A stretch of DNA of 30,756 nucleotides. Origin: DATARH01 sp036264235 (GTDB taxonomy: Bacteria > Pseudomonadota > Alphaproteobacteria > ATCC43930 > CGMCC-115725). The notes under the pieces are model-generated. The model worked only from the letters and a program-made list of their open reading frames with translations. It had not been told where the DNA came from and made no database searches. The stretch is from contig DATARH010000273.1 in assembly GCA_036264235.1 (NCBI GenBank), forward strand, positions 1 through 30,756, read 5' to 3'. Position numbers and translations under genes: made by a program. This document shows positions 7,819-15,829 of this stretch, one piece after another (the stretch's first letter is position 1; every line of letters starts with the position of its first letter).

Positions 7819-8706
7819 CTAGTCCGGCTCGGCCAGCCGATCCGCCAGCAGCCGGCCGGGCGCAATCCACCAACCCGGCTGAGACACGGCAAGAGTGTCG
7901 CCGGCATGCACCGCCGCGGCACGATCCCCGAACAATGCGAAACAGGTGGCGCCGCTGCCGCTCATTCGCGCGAGCAGTGCGCCCGGTAGCCGCGCCAGCC
8001 GGTTGAGCACGGTCGCGATCTCTGGGATTAACCCGATCGCCGCCTCGGTCAGATCGTTGCGCCGGAGCGCAAGCGCCGCCGCCAGCGCCGCCGCATCGGC
8101 CGGCAGCGGCATAAAGCGCGCCGCCGAACTGAACGGACCGGTGCGGGCGCGGAACACATCGGCGGTGGGGAGCGGCTTGCGCGGGTTGGCGAGGACGATA
8201 CTGATTTCGGGCAGGGTCCCAGCCGCGCTCAGCTCCTCGCCGGTGCCGCCGACCCAGACCGGCGCGGCGGCAAGGCAGGCCGGGATGTCGGCGCCAAGCT
8301 CGGCCAGCGCCGCCGCCGCGCCGGCGTCGAGCGGCGCTTGCCCCAGCCGTGACAAGGCCCGCGCCGCCGCCGCTGCGTCACTGGAGCCGCCACCGATCCC
8401 GGACGCGATCGGCAGACGCTTTTGCAGATGCAGCGCGGCGCCGGCGGTGATCCCGTAATACGCAGCGAGGCGGCGCGCCGCGCGCAGCACCAAATTGTCG
8501 TCAAGGGTACCGGCCAGGGCAGCCGCTTCCGGGCCGCCGACCGAGAGTGAAAATTCCGGCGCCGGCGCCGCTGTAACCTCGTCGCCGACATCGGCGAATG
8601 CGACCAGGCTGTCGAGCAGGTGGTAGCCGTCGGCGCGGCGGCCGGTGACATGCAGGTAGAGGTTGACCTTCGCCGGCGCGAAGGCCGATGGAACGGCTCC
8701 GGTCAC
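7819..8706 (-). CDS. ispE: 4-diphosphocytidyl-2-C-methyl-D-erythritol kinase
   Basis: IspE phosphorylates the 2-hydroxyl of CDP-methylerythritol with ATP in the cytoplasmic MEP pathway to isoprenoid precursors. The 295 residues match the usual IspE length. The GHMP-kinase signatures are present: APAKVNLYLHVTGRRADGYH at 10-29 with Lys13, the ATP-binding loop LPIASGIGGGSSDAAAA at 98-114, Asp140 in GADIPACL as the catalytic base, and the C-terminal motif MSGSGATCFALF. The start is GTG at 8706, forming a 4-nt GTGA overlap with the stop of the upstream TPR gene, so translation is probably coupled. The co-occurrence of a TPR protein and ispE in this order is common in alphaproteobacteria as I recall. 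Confidence 0.97.
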   Translation of the reverse strand: MTGAVPSAFAPAKVNLYLHVTGRRADGYHLLDSLVAFADVGDEVTAAPAPEFSLSVGGPEAAALAGTLDDNLVLRAARRLAAYYGITAGAALHLQKRLPIASGIGGGSSDAAAAARALSRLGQAPLDAGAAAALAELGADIPACLAAAPVWVGGTGEELSAAGTLPEISIVLANPRKPLPTADVFRARTGPFSSAARFMPLPADAAALAAALALRRNDLTEAAIGLIPEIATVLNRLARLPGALLARMSGSGATCFALFGDRAAAVHAGDTLAVSQPGWWIAPGRLLADRLAEPD

Positions 8707-10442
8707 CCGCCGCGCGGCGGTGTCGCCCGGGCGTTCAAGCCGTTTTCGAGCTTCGCCTCGATCGGCTTCACCTCATCCTTTTCCGGCCCGAATTGCAGCG
8801 CCCGTTTCCACTGGTAGCGTGCCTCGACCAGCCGCCCAATCCGCCAATAGGCATCGCCCAGATGGTCGTTGATCGTCGGATCCTCCGGTACCAGCTCGAT
8901 GGCCTTTTCAAGGTTCTCGGTCGCCTTTTCGTAATCACCGAGCCGGTAATAGGCCCAGCCGAGGCTGTCGACGATGTACCCGTCATCGGCCCGCAGCTGC
9001 ACCGCCTTCTTGATCATCTCGAGACCCTGATCGAGGTTGACGCCGCGGTCGATCCAGGAATAACCGAGATAGTTCAGCACCAGCGGCTGGTCGGGCTTCA
9101 TCTGCAGCGCGTGCTGAAGATCGGCCTCGGCCCGGTCCCATTGGCCGGTGCGTTCGAGCGCCACCCCGCGGTCGTAGAACAGGACCCAACGCTCGGGCAG
9201 ACCGGCGGCGGCGATCCGCTGCATCGCCTGGTCATAGGCCTCGACCGCCTCGCCGAAGCGCTTCTTGGCCCGGAACAGGTCGCCAAGCTCGATATTGGCG
9301 CCGGCCCATTGCGGCTTCTCGGCGATCATCTCCTTCAGCTTGGCGATCGCCTCGTCGGTGCGATCGAGCGTGTCGAGGTTGATCGCCATGCGCAGCCGCG
9401 CCGACCACGAATAGGGCGAGTTTGCCGGGATCGTGCCGAGTACCGCGAGGCTCTGATCGGGTTTGTTCTCGGCGCTCAAAACATCCGCCAGCAGCAGCTG
9501 CGCCAGCGGGAAATCAGGCCGCAGCGCGAGCGCGAAACGGTCGTAGACCAGTGACAGATCGATGGTCTCGGCCTGGTTCAGCACGCTGGCCAGGTCGAAC
9601 AGTGCCTCGGCGAGCCCATCTGCCGGCGAGCGGATCGACGCTGGCGGCGTTCCGGCCGCGCGCGAGGCGAGCACCGACTGCGCCAGCTCGCTGCTGGAAT
9701 TCTGCTGCAGGAACCGTTGATAGAGCTCCTTCGCCTTGTCGGCATGGCCGCGGCGGGTGTGGAAGTTGGCGACGACATCGACGACACGCCAATTCAGCTG
9801 TTCGCCGGTGGCGAGGGCCTTGTTGTAGTAGTCCTCGGCCTTGTCCGGCTTGCCGCCGAAATCGTAGAGCAGGCCAAGCTGAAACGTCTTGACCAGCTGA
9901 AACCCGTTGAATTTGTCGAGGCCCTGGAGCGCGGTATCGGCGCCGGCGAGATCGCCCGCCGCCATCCGGGTCCAGGCCAGCGCCAGCGGCCCGATGAAGC
10001 GATGGATGCCGTCGCCCGGCAACGCGGTGGCGAATTTCAGCGCGCCGGCCGCATCGTTGGCTTTCAGCCGATCGACCAGCCGCACAAGCTCGGCCAGCGC
10101 GTCGCTTGGATCGAGTTTCAGCTCCTGTTCGGCCAACTGCTTCGCCCGGTCGAAACGCCCGACACTGACCTCCATCAGAAAGGTGCGGCTGATCAGCTCG
10201 GGCGCCTGCGGGTCGAGCGCCATCGCCTTCTCGTACCAGGCCGCCGCAGCCGGAAAGTCGCGGGTCGCCTGGGCGGCGCGTCCGGCAAGATAATCGCCGA
10301 CGAGATCGGCGCTTGATGGGGGGGCTGGCGGCGTGCTGGTGGCCGGTCCCGCCGCCCAGACCGGCGCCGCCGCGAGCCAAACCGCGATCGCCGGCACAAG
10401 CGACAGCCCCCAACGCATCCTCTTCGGAACACAATCGACCAT
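8703..10442 (-). CDS. Secreted tetratricopeptide repeat (TPR) protein
   Basis: This 579-residue protein has an N-terminal signal sequence (hydrophobic LSLVPAIAVWLAAAPVWA, cleavage likely near residue 30) and then TPR repeats along most of its length. The clearest are near the C-terminus: residues around 400-435 (GVALERTGQWDRAEADLQHA), then NYLGYSWIDRGVNLDQGLEM, DSLGWAYYRLGDYEKATENL and NDHLGDAYWRIGRLVEARYQ. TPRs are protein-protein scaffolds; this one should sit in the periplasm. No cysteine lipobox is obvious. It starts at ATG 10442, 38 bases after the ETF:ubiquinone oxidoreductase stop, and overlaps ispE by 4 nt. It belongs to the same transcription unit. The partner is unknown; similar proteins are common, uncharacterised neighbours of ispE. 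Confidence 0.88.
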   Translation of the reverse strand: MVDCVPKRMRWGLSLVPAIAVWLAAAPVWAAGPATSTPPAPPSSADLVGDYLAGRAAQATRDFPAAAAWYEKAMALDPQAPELISRTFLMEVSVGRFDRAKQLAEQELKLDPSDALAELVRLVDRLKANDAAGALKFATALPGDGIHRFIGPLALAWTRMAAGDLAGADTALQGLDKFNGFQLVKTFQLGLLYDFGGKPDKAEDYYNKALATGEQLNWRVVDVVANFHTRRGHADKAKELYQRFLQQNSSSELAQSVLASRAAGTPPASIRSPADGLAEALFDLASVLNQAETIDLSLVYDRFALALRPDFPLAQLLLADVLSAENKPDQSLAVLGTIPANSPYSWSARLRMAINLDTLDRTDEAIAKLKEMIAEKPQWAGANIELGDLFRAKKRFGEAVEAYDQAMQRIAAAGLPERWVLFYDRGVALERTGQWDRAEADLQHALQMKPDQPLVLNYLGYSWIDRGVNLDQGLEMIKKAVQLRADDGYIVDSLGWAYYRLGDYEKATENLEKAIELVPEDPTINDHLGDAYWRIGRLVEARYQWKRALQFGPEKDEVKPIEAKLENGLNARATPPRGG

Positions 10443-10480
10443 GTTTAAGCTCGACCTCTGACCTGATTACGCGGGCCTTC

Positions 10481-12112
10481 TTACATATTGGGATAATTGG
10501 GCCCGCCGCCGCCCTCGGGCACAACCCAGTCAATGTTCTGCAGTGGGTCCTTGATGTCGCAGGTCTTGCAGTGGACGCAGTTCTGCGCGTTGATCTGCAA
10601 CTGTTTCCCGCCGCTGCCGGCGTCGTCGACGATCTCGTAGACGCCGGCCGGACAATAGCGCTGTTCCGGGGAATCGTAGAGCCGATAATTGACCGCGATT
10701 GCCTTCGACGGATCGCGCAATTTCAAATGCGGCGGCTGGTCTTCCTCGTGATTGGTGTTCGAGATAAAGACCGAGGAGAGGCGGTCGAAGCTGATTTTGC
10801 CATCGGGGCGCGGGTAGTCGATGCGGGGCGCCGAACTGGCCGGGACGAGCTGGTCGTAATCGGCGTGGTTATGGAAGGTCCACGGCGCGCCGCCGCGCAA
10901 TAGGACCGTATCGAAGGCGGAATAGGCGATGCCGCCCCACAGCCCGAGGCGAAAGCTCGGGCGGATATTGCGCACCCGGTAGAGCTCGTCCCAAACCCAG
11001 CTTGTCTCGATAGCACGGCGGACCTCGGCGGCGGCGTCGCCGCCCAGCCGCGCGAACACCGCCTCGGCCGCCGCCATGCCCGATTTCATCGCGGTATGGC
11101 TGCCCTTGATCTTTGGCACATTGAGAAACCCGGCGGCATCGCCAATCAGGGCGCCGCCCGGGAAGTCGAGACGCGGGACCGACTGGAAGCCGCCCTCGCT
11201 GATCGCGCGGGCGCCGTAGGAGATGCGTCGTCCGCCTTCGAAATAAGGCCGGATCGCCGGATGCGTCTTGAAGCGCTGAAACTCCTCGAACGGGTTCAGG
11301 AAGGGGTTGCAGTAGTCGAGCCCGATCACAAATCCGACCGCGATCTGGTTGTCTTCGAGGTGATACAGGAACGAGCCGCCATAGGTGTCGGAGGATAGCG
11401 GCCAGCCGACCGTGTGGACCACCAGGCCGGGCTGGTGTTGCGCCGACGGCACCTCCCACAGTTCCTTGAGGCCGATGCCGTAGGTCTGCGGGTCGCAGCC
11501 CTCGCGCAGCCGGAACCGCTCGACCAGTGTCTTGGTCAGCGAGCCGCGGCAGCCTTCGGCGAACAAGGTCTCGCGGGCGGTCAGCTCGACCCCCGGCGTG
11601 TAGCGGTCGGTCGGCTCGCCGTCGCGGCCGATCCCCATATCGCCGGTCGCGACGCCGCGCACGCGGCCGGATTCGTCGTAAAGCACCTCGGCGGCGGCGA
11701 AGCCTGGGTAGATCTCGACCCCGAGCTCTTCGGCCTGCTGCGCCAGCCACCGGCCTAGATTGCCGAGGCTGATGATGTAATTGCCGCGGTTGTGCATCTG
11801 CGGTGGGGTCGGCAACCGGAAGGCCCGCCGCTTGGTCAGATAGAGGAAGCGGTCGTCGGTGGCCGGGGTCACCAGCGGGGCGCCGCGCTCGCGCCAATCC
11901 GGCAGCAATTCGTTGAGGGCGCGCGGCTCGAACACGGCGCCCGACAGGATATGGGCGCCGACCTCGGACCCCTTCTCGACGATGCAGACCGCCAGTTCCG
12001 TCTCGGCCGCGGCGGCCAATTGCTTCAGGCGGATCGCCGCGGCCAACCCCGACGGCCCGGCGCCGACGACGACGACGTCATATTCCATCCGCTCGCGTTG
12101 GGTCTCCGCCAC
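10481..12112 (-). CDS. Electron transfer flavoprotein:ubiquinone oxidoreductase
   Basis: ETF-QO is a membrane-associated FAD and 4Fe-4S enzyme that takes electrons from reduced ETF (fatty acid and amino acid oxidation) and passes them to ubiquinone. The 543 residues match the family's usual length of about 550. The FAD dinucleotide motif GAGPSG is at 17-22, DFPGGALIGDAAGFLN is the second FAD-contact block in the middle, and the C-terminal ferredoxin-like cluster has cysteines 487, 512, 515 and 518 (CPAGVYE ... NCVHCKTCDIKDP). The closing PEGGGGPNYPNM is typical. The start is GTG at 12112 with GAGG upstream; an in-frame ATG at 12088 is the alternative and would leave only two residues before the FAD strand, so the longer form is preferred. 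The gene heads the unit leading to the TPR gene, ispE and tRNA-Gln. Confidence 0.97.
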   Translation of the reverse strand: MAETQRERMEYDVVVVGAGPSGLAAAIRLKQLAAAAETELAVCIVEKGSEVGAHILSGAVFEPRALNELLPDWRERGAPLVTPATDDRFLYLTKRRAFRLPTPPQMHNRGNYIISLGNLGRWLAQQAEELGVEIYPGFAAAEVLYDESGRVRGVATGDMGIGRDGEPTDRYTPGVELTARETLFAEGCRGSLTKTLVERFRLREGCDPQTYGIGLKELWEVPSAQHQPGLVVHTVGWPLSSDTYGGSFLYHLEDNQIAVGFVIGLDYCNPFLNPFEEFQRFKTHPAIRPYFEGGRRISYGARAISEGGFQSVPRLDFPGGALIGDAAGFLNVPKIKGSHTAMKSGMAAAEAVFARLGGDAAAEVRRAIETSWVWDELYRVRNIRPSFRLGLWGGIAYSAFDTVLLRGGAPWTFHNHADYDQLVPASSAPRIDYPRPDGKISFDRLSSVFISNTNHEEDQPPHLKLRDPSKAIAVNYRLYDSPEQRYCPAGVYEIVDDAGSGGKQLQINAQNCVHCKTCDIKDPLQNIDWVVPEGGGGPNYPNM

Positions 12113-12738
12113 CGGCCTGCCTCAAGCTTTCCGCGATCCGGCGGTTATATCGCATCGCCGCGAAAACGGGAGGCCGCTGCCGCCCGCGAGCCGCAAAGGT
12201 TCCCAGAGTTCGGACTGTGAAACTGTGAGTCTGTGAACCTGCGCCACAGTTTCCGGGGCCGGCGAGCGGCCAACGATTTTTTGCAAAGTCCGAGGCGGAG
12301 GACAAGTCGTTGAAATCATTTGCATCGCGCTTCGGCGAACAGTGGAATAACAGCGGCGGAACAGCGGGCATATCAGGACATATTCGCAACAATCAGCGAT
12401 ATTTTTGCAACGAATAGCGGTGAATTTTCGAACCCAATGGCCGTGAAGGCGGTAGATATGTTTTGCTGGATAGATAATTCAATATGCGGAAACAAAAATT
12501 TTCCGCCTCGGCTCATCACCGCCAAGCCCGGCGGGTCCCGCCGCAGCGTCAGCGCGCTCGCCAGCAGGGCCGCCGCCAAATCGTGGGGCGGCAGCATCCA
12601 CGTTAAGGTTAATGTCCGCTTCCTGGCATAGTCCGGCCAATCCGGTCCATCGAGCTAACCGGCGCTGTTGCCCCGAATCCGTCATTCTGGCATCGATCAC
12701 GCGCCGCCAAGTAGGTAGTTGGGCGATAACGGTCCTGT
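12113..12738. other. Gene-poor region with AT-rich patch and a 21-nt tandem repeat
   Basis: No recognisable gene lies in these 626 bases. The stretch 12270-12500 is notably less GC-rich than its surroundings and contains several TTTTTGCAA-like words. Two adjacent 21-nt units, 12377-12397 and 12398-12418, match at 15 of 21 positions. In the plus-strand frame 12320-12631 (TTG start, 103 residues, no family recognised) they translate as DIFATIS and DIFATNS, and four of the six differences are silent third-base changes. The region may also hold the promoter of the ETF:ubiquinone oxidoreductase transcript. It could be degraded mobile or intergenic DNA. Confidence 0.4.
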
Positions 12739-13245
12739 TCAGAGGTTCGCCTCGCTGCCACCATCCACGAGCTTTTCATAGAGTATCTCGTAGGGAACAA
12801 ATCCCGCACGCTCATAGGTCGCGCGGGCTGGGGCATTCGCCGCCAGGGCAAAGAGACGAAATCGAGTGATGCCGGCGCTTGCGAAATGACGCTCCATCGC
12901 AGCGAGAAGCCGTTGTCCGAGGTGCTTTCTGCGAAACGCCGGCAGAACACAGATATCTGAAAGGTAGCCGAAGCGGTTTGAGTCTGCAGTTTCGGGGATA
13001 TGATCGCGCTCGATTATCCAGCCGGCGGCAAAGCCGGCAAAGACGCCCTTACTCTCAACGACGAAGATGGCACCGCGCTTCTCGACCGCTTCGCGCTGCA
13101 ACCGCTCTAAGTAGGCGTCGGCGATCTGATCGCCGGGCAGGCGCGTCACCGCCAATCGTCGCTCATGCTCCTGCAATTCGACCATTGCCGCGCGCAGGTT
13201 CGGCAGGTCGCCTGGTGTTGCGAACCGAACGACAATGTTGTTCAT
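12739..13245 (-). CDS. GNAT-family N-acetyltransferase
   Basis: This 168-residue protein is the length of a single GNAT domain, which transfers acetyl from acetyl-CoA to an amine. It shows the N-terminal VVRFATPGDLPNLRAAM strand-helix, then YLSDICVLPAFRRKHLGQRL, where R-x2-H-L-G is the acetyl-CoA pyrophosphate loop, and the C-terminal ANAPARATYERAGFVPYE block with the conserved Asn-x4-A-x3-Y-x-R-x-GF pattern. I place the start at ATG 13245 with GAGG eight bases upstream; an upstream in-frame GTG at 13272 would add nine residues without family support. It stands alone, divergent from the uracil-DNA glycosylase gene. The substrate is unknown. Confidence 0.88.
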   Translation of the reverse strand: MNNIVVRFATPGDLPNLRAAMVELQEHERRLAVTRLPGDQIADAYLERLQREAVEKRGAIFVVESKGVFAGFAAGWIIERDHIPETADSNRFGYLSDICVLPAFRRKHLGQRLLAAMERHFASAGITRFRLFALAANAPARATYERAGFVPYEILYEKLVDGGSEANL

Positions 13246-13501
13246 CTCTTTGTCCTCGCGCACGAGTGGCACCGCGCCACTACAGTGGCGGAGCGCCTCG
13301 AATTTGGAAGTTAAGCATACTACCGCGTGCTGCGTGACCTACGGCGACCATGGGCCGAACCGGGCGTTTGCACGGTCACCGGCGCGAGGTCCGCTATCGG
13401 CGCGATGCGGCCGGCGGCATTTGGTCGGCGGACGACCGCTCTGCACCCTAAGCCGAGATTCACATGGGGGGCAGTGCTGGCGGCAGCAGTATAGTTGGGC
13501 G
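13246..13501. other. Divergent intergenic region with AGTGGC inverted repeats
   Basis: The 256 bases between the GNAT and uracil-DNA glycosylase genes contain AGTGGC at 13265-13270, its inverse GCCACT at 13276-13281, and AGTGGC again at 13284-13289. These can form two alternative small hairpins and could be an operator or an RNA structure near the GNAT start. No confident promoter was recognised. Confidence 0.35.
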
Positions 13502-14353
13502 ATGTTTCCGCTCGATCCTGATGCGCGCCCGCGGTCGGCTGCAGCGGCCCTCGCATTGCTTGAATGGCAGATCGCGATGGGTGCCGATGAGGCGATCGAT
13601 GCGGTCGCGCCGGACCGGCTTGCGCCAATCCCCGAGCCACCACCCGCCAAGTCATCGCCAGCGCGGATTGAGGCGCGGGCGTCGCTGCCCGCCCGTGCCC
13701 CGGTCGCCGTCGCGCCGCCGAGCGGGCTCGCCGAGTCGCTGGCCGCGGCGGCGGTCTCAGCGCGGCGGCTGGCGGCAGAGGCGCAATCGATCGCCGCGCT
13801 CGAAGCGGCGGTCCGCCAGTTCGACGACTGCCCGCTGAAGCGGACGGCGACCAACACCGTGTTCATGGACGGCAACCCGGAGGCGCCCATCATAATCGTC
13901 GGCGAGGCGCCGGGGGCTGACGAGGACCGCATCGGCCGGCCCTTTGTCGGCCGCGCCGGACAGCTGCTCGATTTGATGCTGGCGGCGATCGGCCTCGACC
14001 GCGGCAAGGTGCAGATCACCAACGTGATCTACTGGCGCCCGCCCGGAAATCGGAAGCCGACCACGGCCGAGATCGCCTCATGCCTGCCGTTCGTGCTGCG
14101 CCATATCGCGCTGGCGCGGCCGACCGCGCTGGTGCTGGCCGGCGGCACCGCGGCCGGCGCGCTGCTGTCGCAAACCGAAGGGATCACCCGCCTGCGCGGC
14201 CGCTGGTTCGACCTAGCGGTGCCGGGCCTTGAGAGGCCCGTGCCGACGATCCCGATCTTCCACCCCGCCTTTCTGCTGCGCAGCCCGGAGCGCAAGCGCG
14301 ACGCCTGGCGCGACCTCCTGGCGCTGAAGGCGCGGCTCGATGCGATCCCTTGA
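13502..14353 (+). CDS. Uracil-DNA glycosylase, family 4-like, with two Fe-S cysteines replaced
   Basis: This enzyme should excise uracil from DNA at the start of base excision repair. The 283 residues include an N-terminal extension of about 100 residues (a LALLEWQIAMGADEAID helix, then Pro/Ala-rich linker) before the catalytic domain. Catalytic motifs are GEAPGADEDRIGRPFVG at 134-150 and the His motif IFHPAFLLRSP with H254. Family-4 enzymes normally coordinate a 4Fe-4S cluster with four cysteines. Here C110 and C194 are present, but the positions of the other two are Lys113 (CPLK) and Trp178 (IYWRPPGNR). The protein therefore probably lacks a standard cluster, like some alphaproteobacterial relatives. 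ATG 13502 fits the N-terminus conserved in relatives; the ribosome binding site is weak. The next gene starts 72 bases after the stop. Confidence 0.9.
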   Translation: MFPLDPDARPRSAAAALALLEWQIAMGADEAIDAVAPDRLAPIPEPPPAKSSPARIEARASLPARAPVAVAPPSGLAESLAAAAVSARRLAAEAQSIAALEAAVRQFDDCPLKRTATNTVFMDGNPEAPIIIVGEAPGADEDRIGRPFVGRAGQLLDLMLAAIGLDRGKVQITNVIYWRPPGNRKPTTAEIASCLPFVLRHIALARPTALVLAGGTAAGALLSQTEGITRLRGRWFDLAVPGLERPVPTIPIFHPAFLLRSPERKRDAWRDLLALKARLDAIP

Positions 14354-14424
14354 CGCGAACTGCATCCGGAACGCGCGAACTGCTTGCCCGTTTCGCGAGG
14401 GGGGACGTCCCGAGGGGGAAAAGA

Positions 14425-15195
14425 GTGGTAGCGAAGTCGTGCATCGCAAAGCTGGCCGCGATACTCGCGCTGTCGCTTGATCTCCTCTTACCCTGCGCGG
14501 CGGCGGCTGGGCCGCCGTTCCGCACCGACGATCCGGTCCCGGTCGAGCCGCAGCATTGGGAGATTTTCACGTTTTCGGCCGCGACTCATGTGCGCGGCGA
14601 CACGGCCGGCACTCTGCCGGGCATCGATGCGAATTACGGCGCCGCTGCGGATTTGCAGCTGCATGCCGCGATGCCGCTCGCGTTCGACCTGCCGACCGGC
14701 GCGCCGGCGGCGTTCGGTCCGGGCGATGGCGAGGTCGGCGCCAAAATCCGCTTCCTGCACGAGGATTCGAACGGCTGGCGTCCGCAGGCAGCGATCTATC
14801 CGACGATGATTTTTCCGACGGGGAATGCGGCTCGCAATCTCGGCACCGGTCATCCGCAGGCGCTACTGCCGATTTGGCTGCAAAAGACATTCGGCAGAAC
14901 GGTCACCTTTGCCGGCGCCGGGTATCGGATCAACCCGGGGGTGGGCAGGCGCAATTTCTGGTACTCGGGGTGGACCGTACAGCGGCAGCTCGCGGACAAT
15001 TTCACTCTCGGCGCCGAAATCTTCCATCAGACCGCGGACACGATAGGCGGCAAGGACCAGACCGGGTTCGATGTCGGGGCGGTGTATGACCTCGATGACC
15101 ACTACCATCTGATGATGTCGGTCGGTGAAGGTCTGCAAAACCGCGCGACGACCAACGAATTCTCGTATTACGCAGCCTTGCAGATGACGTTTTGA
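14425..15195 (+). CDS. Outer-membrane transporter-like protein (phenol MetA-pathway type)
   Basis: This 256-residue protein has a signal peptide (hydrophobic LAAILALSLDLLLPCAAAA at 10-28) followed by alternating beta-strand-like segments and a C-terminal Phe (ALQMTF), typical of outer-membrane beta barrels. The opening PPFRTDDPVPVEPQHWEIF and later the DGEVGAKIRFLHE, FAGAGYRINPG and TADTIGGKDQTGFDVGA blocks resemble proteins annotated as MetA-pathway phenol degradation transporters. No phenol degradation genes are nearby, and transport has not been shown for most of the family. The start is the GTG at 14425 with a G-rich ribosome binding site (GGGGGAAAAGA); an in-frame TTG at 14350 overlapping the uracil-DNA glycosylase stop would put 25 charged residues before the signal peptide and is rejected. 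Confidence 0.72.
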   Translation: MVAKSCIAKLAAILALSLDLLLPCAAAAGPPFRTDDPVPVEPQHWEIFTFSAATHVRGDTAGTLPGIDANYGAAADLQLHAAMPLAFDLPTGAPAAFGPGDGEVGAKIRFLHEDSNGWRPQAAIYPTMIFPTGNAARNLGTGHPQALLPIWLQKTFGRTVTFAGAGYRINPGVGRRNFWYSGWTVQRQLADNFTLGAEIFHQTADTIGGKDQTGFDVGAVYDLDDHYHLMMSVGEGLQNRATTNEFSYYAALQMTF

Positions 15196-15224
15196 CCGGT
15201 TGTTTGACCGCCACGGACGAGTCC

Positions 15225-15244
15225 CTCCTGGCTCTCGCCGGGAG
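15225..15244. terminator. Hairpin between convergent genes, possible bidirectional terminator
   Basis: CTCCTGGC (15225-15232) pairs with GCCGGGAG (15237-15244), with one G-U pair and a TCTC loop. It lies between the stops of two convergent genes. It lacks a T-tract on either side, so its function as a terminator is uncertain. Confidence 0.3.
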
Positions 15245-15267
15245 CATGGATCGCCGCCACAGTTCGG

Positions 15268-15582
15268 CTAGTCGGGATGGGGGCCTTCTGCCTTATTTTC
15301 GAGCACCTTCCCGGTTTGCGCGTCGACGCCGATTTCGTAGGTCTTGCTGCCGTTCTTGACATCGAACGAGTAGCGCAGACCGGTACCGCCACCCTCCTTC
15401 TCTAATTCCTCGTCAGTGATCTTGCCGGGGTGCGCCCTTAGGGCGATCGACCGCGCCTGATCGATCGTGATCTTTGCCTGCGGCGCCAATTCCTGGCCGG
15501 TGTAGGAAAACGCCGCCACCGGTACGGCGAGTATCGCTGCCCATAATCCCACGCCGGCAGTTACACGCACGGTTCTTGCCAT
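15268..15582 (-). CDS. Secreted PepSY-domain protein
   Basis: This 104-residue protein has a signal peptide (residues 1-24, hydrophobic VGLWAAILAVPVAA) and one PepSY domain: KITIDQARSIALRAHPGKITDEELEKE, then a GLRYSFDVKNGSKTYEIGVDAQTGKVLENK hairpin ending. The VDAQTGKVL ending is diagnostic. PepSY domains are small periplasmic or extracellular modules often thought to inhibit proteases or tune envelope signalling. The ribosome binding site AGGAG precedes the ATG. It is divergent from the DUF347 membrane protein gene and may share its control region. Confidence 0.88.
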   Translation of the reverse strand: MARTVRVTAGVGLWAAILAVPVAAFSYTGQELAPQAKITIDQARSIALRAHPGKITDEELEKEGGGTGLRYSFDVKNGSKTYEIGVDAQTGKVLENKAEGPHPD

Positions 15583-15829
15583 TCTTCAGCTCCTGAAGCA
15601 TGAGGTGAATACGCGCAGTGTGGTTCCGTTCTGATTACGCCTCCATGTCGCGAAAATTAAATCTTTGTCACTTGCTCGACGGCCCACCCTGCCGAACCAA
15701 TGTCATTCATCTGCGGCCGGTGCGCCGCGCTATTGGCGCGCAGTCGCGGCCACAGTTCTGCCGCATTGAGCGATAGGTTGGGACCGGCGCGGGCGGGATC
15801 GCGTTCGAGACAGCAGGAGGAATGACCGG
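15583..15829. other. Divergent intergenic region, PepSY / DUF347
   Basis: The 247 bases between the two divergent genes contain an AT-richer patch at 15645-15670 (GCGAAAATTAAATCTTTGTCAC) that could contain a promoter or an activator site. The ribosome binding site AGGAGG at 15815-15820 serves the plus-strand gene. No clear operator was recognised. Confidence 0.4.

Noticed and set aside
8688..9554. Plus-strand 288-codon frame opposite the TPR gene
   Set aside because: Mirror of the TPR coding frame; no start signal and no domain.
13296..13380. Possible 5S rRNA-like signature (GGAAGTTAAGC followed by ACCATGGGCC)
   Set aside because: Only a 10-base word matches; helices of 5S rRNA cannot be formed, and alphaproteobacterial 5S does not carry that word at this position.
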